Assembly (NCBI GenBank): GCA_002315855.1 | Contig: DCIG01000056.1 | Location: 1-50,622 of the forward strand | Source: Lentisphaeria bacterium UBA1732 | GTDB taxonomy: Bacteria; Verrucomicrobiota; Lentisphaeria; Victivallales; UBA1829 | Length of the DNA: 50,622 bases | Direction of reading: 5' to 3' | Shown: piece after piece, positions 49,203 to 50,622 of the stretch | Position numbering within the stretch: the stretch's first letter is position 1 | Layout of the letters: each line of letters starts with the position of its first letter | Notes under the pieces: generated by a model | Databases searched by the model: none | Seen by the model: only the letters and a program-made list of their open reading frames with translations | Told to the model about the DNA's origin: nothing | Program-made: the position numbers and the translations under genes

Positions 49203-50192
49203 ATGCCGAAGAAACATCGGATTATTGTATTGCTTGGACCTACCGCATGTGGCAAAACTGCGTTTGGCGTCCAATTGGCGTTGCGTCTTCACGCTTCCAT
49301 CATCAGTGCTGATTCCCGACAGATTTACCGCGGACTTGATTTGGGAACAGGGAAAGACCTTCAGGATTATGATTTGCCTGACGGCGGTCATATTCCATAC
49401 GAGTTAATTGATATTCTGCCGCCGAATGCTCCGTATTCGCTCGCACATTTTCTTCGCGATGCCGCTGAAGCTGTGTGCCGTGTGGAAGAAAACGGGAGAG
49501 TTCCGCTGTTTGTCGGCGGTACTGCGCTGTATCTTCACGGGCTGGTTTCCGCGTATCAGCTGAAACACGGTGCCCCTGATGATGAAATGCGCGAACATCT
49601 CCGTTCTCTGTCGAATGAGGATTTATGCACGATGCTGCTTGAACTTGACCCCGCAAGCCCTGTCCCTGTGCGTGAACCTGATAACCGTATTCGTCTGATT
49701 CGCGCAATTGAGATGGCACGTTCCAAAAATGATACGCATACGACAGAATTGGAAGAGCAGTTTCCTCCGTCCGAGTTCCTGATATTGGGATTGTACCGCA
49801 CCCGGTCTGAGATTCGCGAACGGATTCGCATTCGCCTTGAACAGCGTCTCAATGCCGGTATGATTGATGAAGTCGCTGTACTTCATGAGCAGGGCATGAG
49901 CTGGGAGCGCATGGAGTTTCTTGGCCTTGAATACCGCTATTTGTCGCGCTGTTTGCGGGGGGTGCTGACCTTGGAGGAGATGAAAAATGAACTGTACGCG
50001 AAAATATGCCAGTTTGCCAAACGGCAGGATTCATGGTTCCGGCGTTTTGAGCGGGACGGACATCCTGTATACTGGTTTGAGCCGGGGCAAATTGATGGAG
50101 CAGAAATGTTGTGCAGGGACTTCCTTGCCGGGCAAACGCTTCCTGAACCTGTATTCCGTCTTGCTGAGTGCAAGTATCCGGTACATCCGTGA
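49203..50192 (+). CDS. miaA: tRNA dimethylallyltransferase MiaA
   Basis: Adds an isopentenyl group to A37 of tRNAs that read codons starting with U. The 329-residue product has the P-loop LLGPTACGKTAFG (residues 10-22), the ISADSRQIYRGLDLGTGKD motif, GGTALYLHGL, REPDNRIRLIRAIE, and WERMEFLGLEYRYLSRCLRG followed by KRQDSWFRRF. These are the standard MiaA blocks. AGGAG 9 nt before ATG 49203 supports this start. A longer frame to 49122 overlaps the promoter and is rejected. Its C-terminal 40 residues are slightly longer than usual. Confidence 0.96.
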   Translation: MPKKHRIIVLLGPTACGKTAFGVQLALRLHASIISADSRQIYRGLDLGTGKDLQDYDLPDGGHIPYELIDILPPNAPYSLAHFLRDAAEAVCRVEENGRVPLFVGGTALYLHGLVSAYQLKHGAPDDEMREHLRSLSNEDLCTMLLELDPASPVPVREPDNRIRLIRAIEMARSKNDTHTTELEEQFPPSEFLILGLYRTRSEIRERIRIRLEQRLNAGMIDEVAVLHEQGMSWERMEFLGLEYRYLSRCLRGVLTLEEMKNELYAKICQFAKRQDSWFRRFERDGHPVYWFEPGQIDGAEMLCRDFLAGQTLPEPVFRLAECKYPVHP

Positions 50193-50258
50193 TGAGGCGG
50201 GAATGAGGTGAAAAGGGGAGGGGGGTGAACTTTTTTCGAGGAAAATGCGGAAATTTAC

Positions 50259-50286
50259 TTGATTTTCAGCTGAGATGGTGTATATT
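50259..50286 (+). promoter_or_regulatory. Promoter-like element P1
   Basis: TTGATT at 50259-50264, a 16-bp spacer and TATATT at 50281-50286, followed by AAAT. Confidence 0.6.
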
Positions 50287-50395
50287 AAATTCTGTCGATG
50301 GTTCAAAATGACCGCGATGTTCCTTCAAATAAGCCGAAAAACTGCTGAATGAATTCGGAGAATTAAAAAAATCCGAAAAAAGTTCAGAAGTTTGC

Positions 50396-50424
50396 TTGAA
50401 AAAGTTTGAAACCGGGTGTAAATT
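50396..50424 (+). promoter_or_regulatory. Promoter-like element P2
   Basis: TTGAAA at 50396-50401, a 17-bp spacer and TAAATT at 50419-50424. The bases around it (GGTGTA, ATTAAAT, TGTC) repeat those around P1. Confidence 0.6.
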
Positions 50425-50584
50425 AAATGATGTCAGTGATTCCGAAACGAGTTGCTGATGATCCTTAAAAGTTGCCGGGAGCTGATGAAATCAGGAACGG
50501 AATCTGTGATGCGGAACAGAGCTGGTGCTTTTCCCAAAGATTTTCAGAATGAAATAAAATTTTGAAGATTTTTGAAAAAAGCAT

Positions 50585-50613
50585 TTGAAATATGGCAAAA
50601 ACAATGCTATATT
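50585..50613 (+). promoter_or_regulatory. Promoter-like element P3
   Basis: TTGAAA at 50585-50590, a 17-bp spacer and TATATT at 50608-50613, a full match to the local consensus. It ends 9 bp before the window edge. Confidence 0.75.
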
Positions 50614-50622
50614 AAATTGCAT

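Larger units (their letters stand above)
50193..50622. other. Intergenic region at the right edge with serial promoter-like elements
   Basis: No gene. Three promoter-like elements face right (50259-50286, 50396-50424, 50585-50613). No hairpin terminator for miaA was found. An imperfect GAGCTGATGAAATCAG near 50476 resembles the repeat ends. The gene these promoters serve lies outside the window. Confidence 0.55.

Overview
The window looks like chromosomal DNA of an anaerobic, diderm, carbohydrate-degrading bacterium of the PVC group, most likely Lentisphaerota (Victivallis-like). This placement is inferred from gene content. The evidence is a DUF1559-type pseudopilin with the lineage-typical RFTLIELLVVIAIIAILA start, LpxC (outer membrane lipid A), a Pgk-TpiA fusion, a GH10 xylanase, rhamnose catabolism and several iron-sulfur and corrinoid proteins. 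Promoters are strikingly uniform (TTGAAA, 16-17 bp, TATATT) and intergenic regions carry many copies and fragments of one hairpin-forming repeat. I see no rRNA, tRNA, CRISPR array, prophage or transposase gene.

Layout. 0.3-3.4 kb: yajC and a fused secDF (protein export), closed by a long-stem terminator. 3.5-5.0 kb: a histidine phosphatase and an unknown membrane-anchored protein. 5.1-8.75 kb (minus): tatA-tatC followed by two likely Tat clients, a DUF362 protein with an RRDFLKK signal and a polyferredoxin with an internal RRRF segment. 9.3-11.3 kb: an ArnT/PMT-like glycosyltransferase and a very basic 70-residue protein with a near-consensus promoter. 11.8-13.9 kb (minus): a GspC/PilP-like protein with an Asn/Lys tail, and a pseudopilin. 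14.1-19.7 kb (minus): exported protein, GH10 xylanase, MFS transporter, LacI regulator, flavodoxin-like reductase and FucU, which looks like a xylan/deoxysugar unit. 20-22.3 kb: a MATE exporter converging on an AraC regulator.

22.7-28.8 kb (plus): a compact six-gene corrinoid methyl-transfer operon (UroD-family methyltransferase with Zn ligands, two further UroD-family proteins, corrinoid carrier, Fe-S/ASKHA reductive activator, MetH-activation-like protein). It is followed at 29-34 kb by rhaA, rhaB, a tandem-domain class II aldolase and a DMT permease. The adjacency suggests, without proving it, demethylation of a methylated plant-derived compound or sugar coupled to rhamnose use.

34-49 kb (minus): an HD hydrolase, then pgk-tpiA and gap, and upstream of those a long tightly packed run: lpxC, a tandem FabZ-like protein, cpaB, FHA-cpaF, tadB, tadC, a DUF192 protein, an FHA/TM protein, a PEGA lipoprotein, an unknown membrane protein and rsmG. 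This is a partial Tad-type secretion locus with FHA modules and no visible secretin, TadZ, Flp pilin or prepilin peptidase. 49.2-50.2 kb: miaA. The last 430 bp hold three successive promoter-like elements facing right.

Gene starts were moved from the longest frame where a Shine-Dalgarno sequence, a signal peptide or family conservation decided it (tatA, DUF362, MFS, xylanase, MATE, MetH-like, aldolase, gap, rsmG, lpxC, miaA and others). All functional assignments are by reading motifs; no database search was run.
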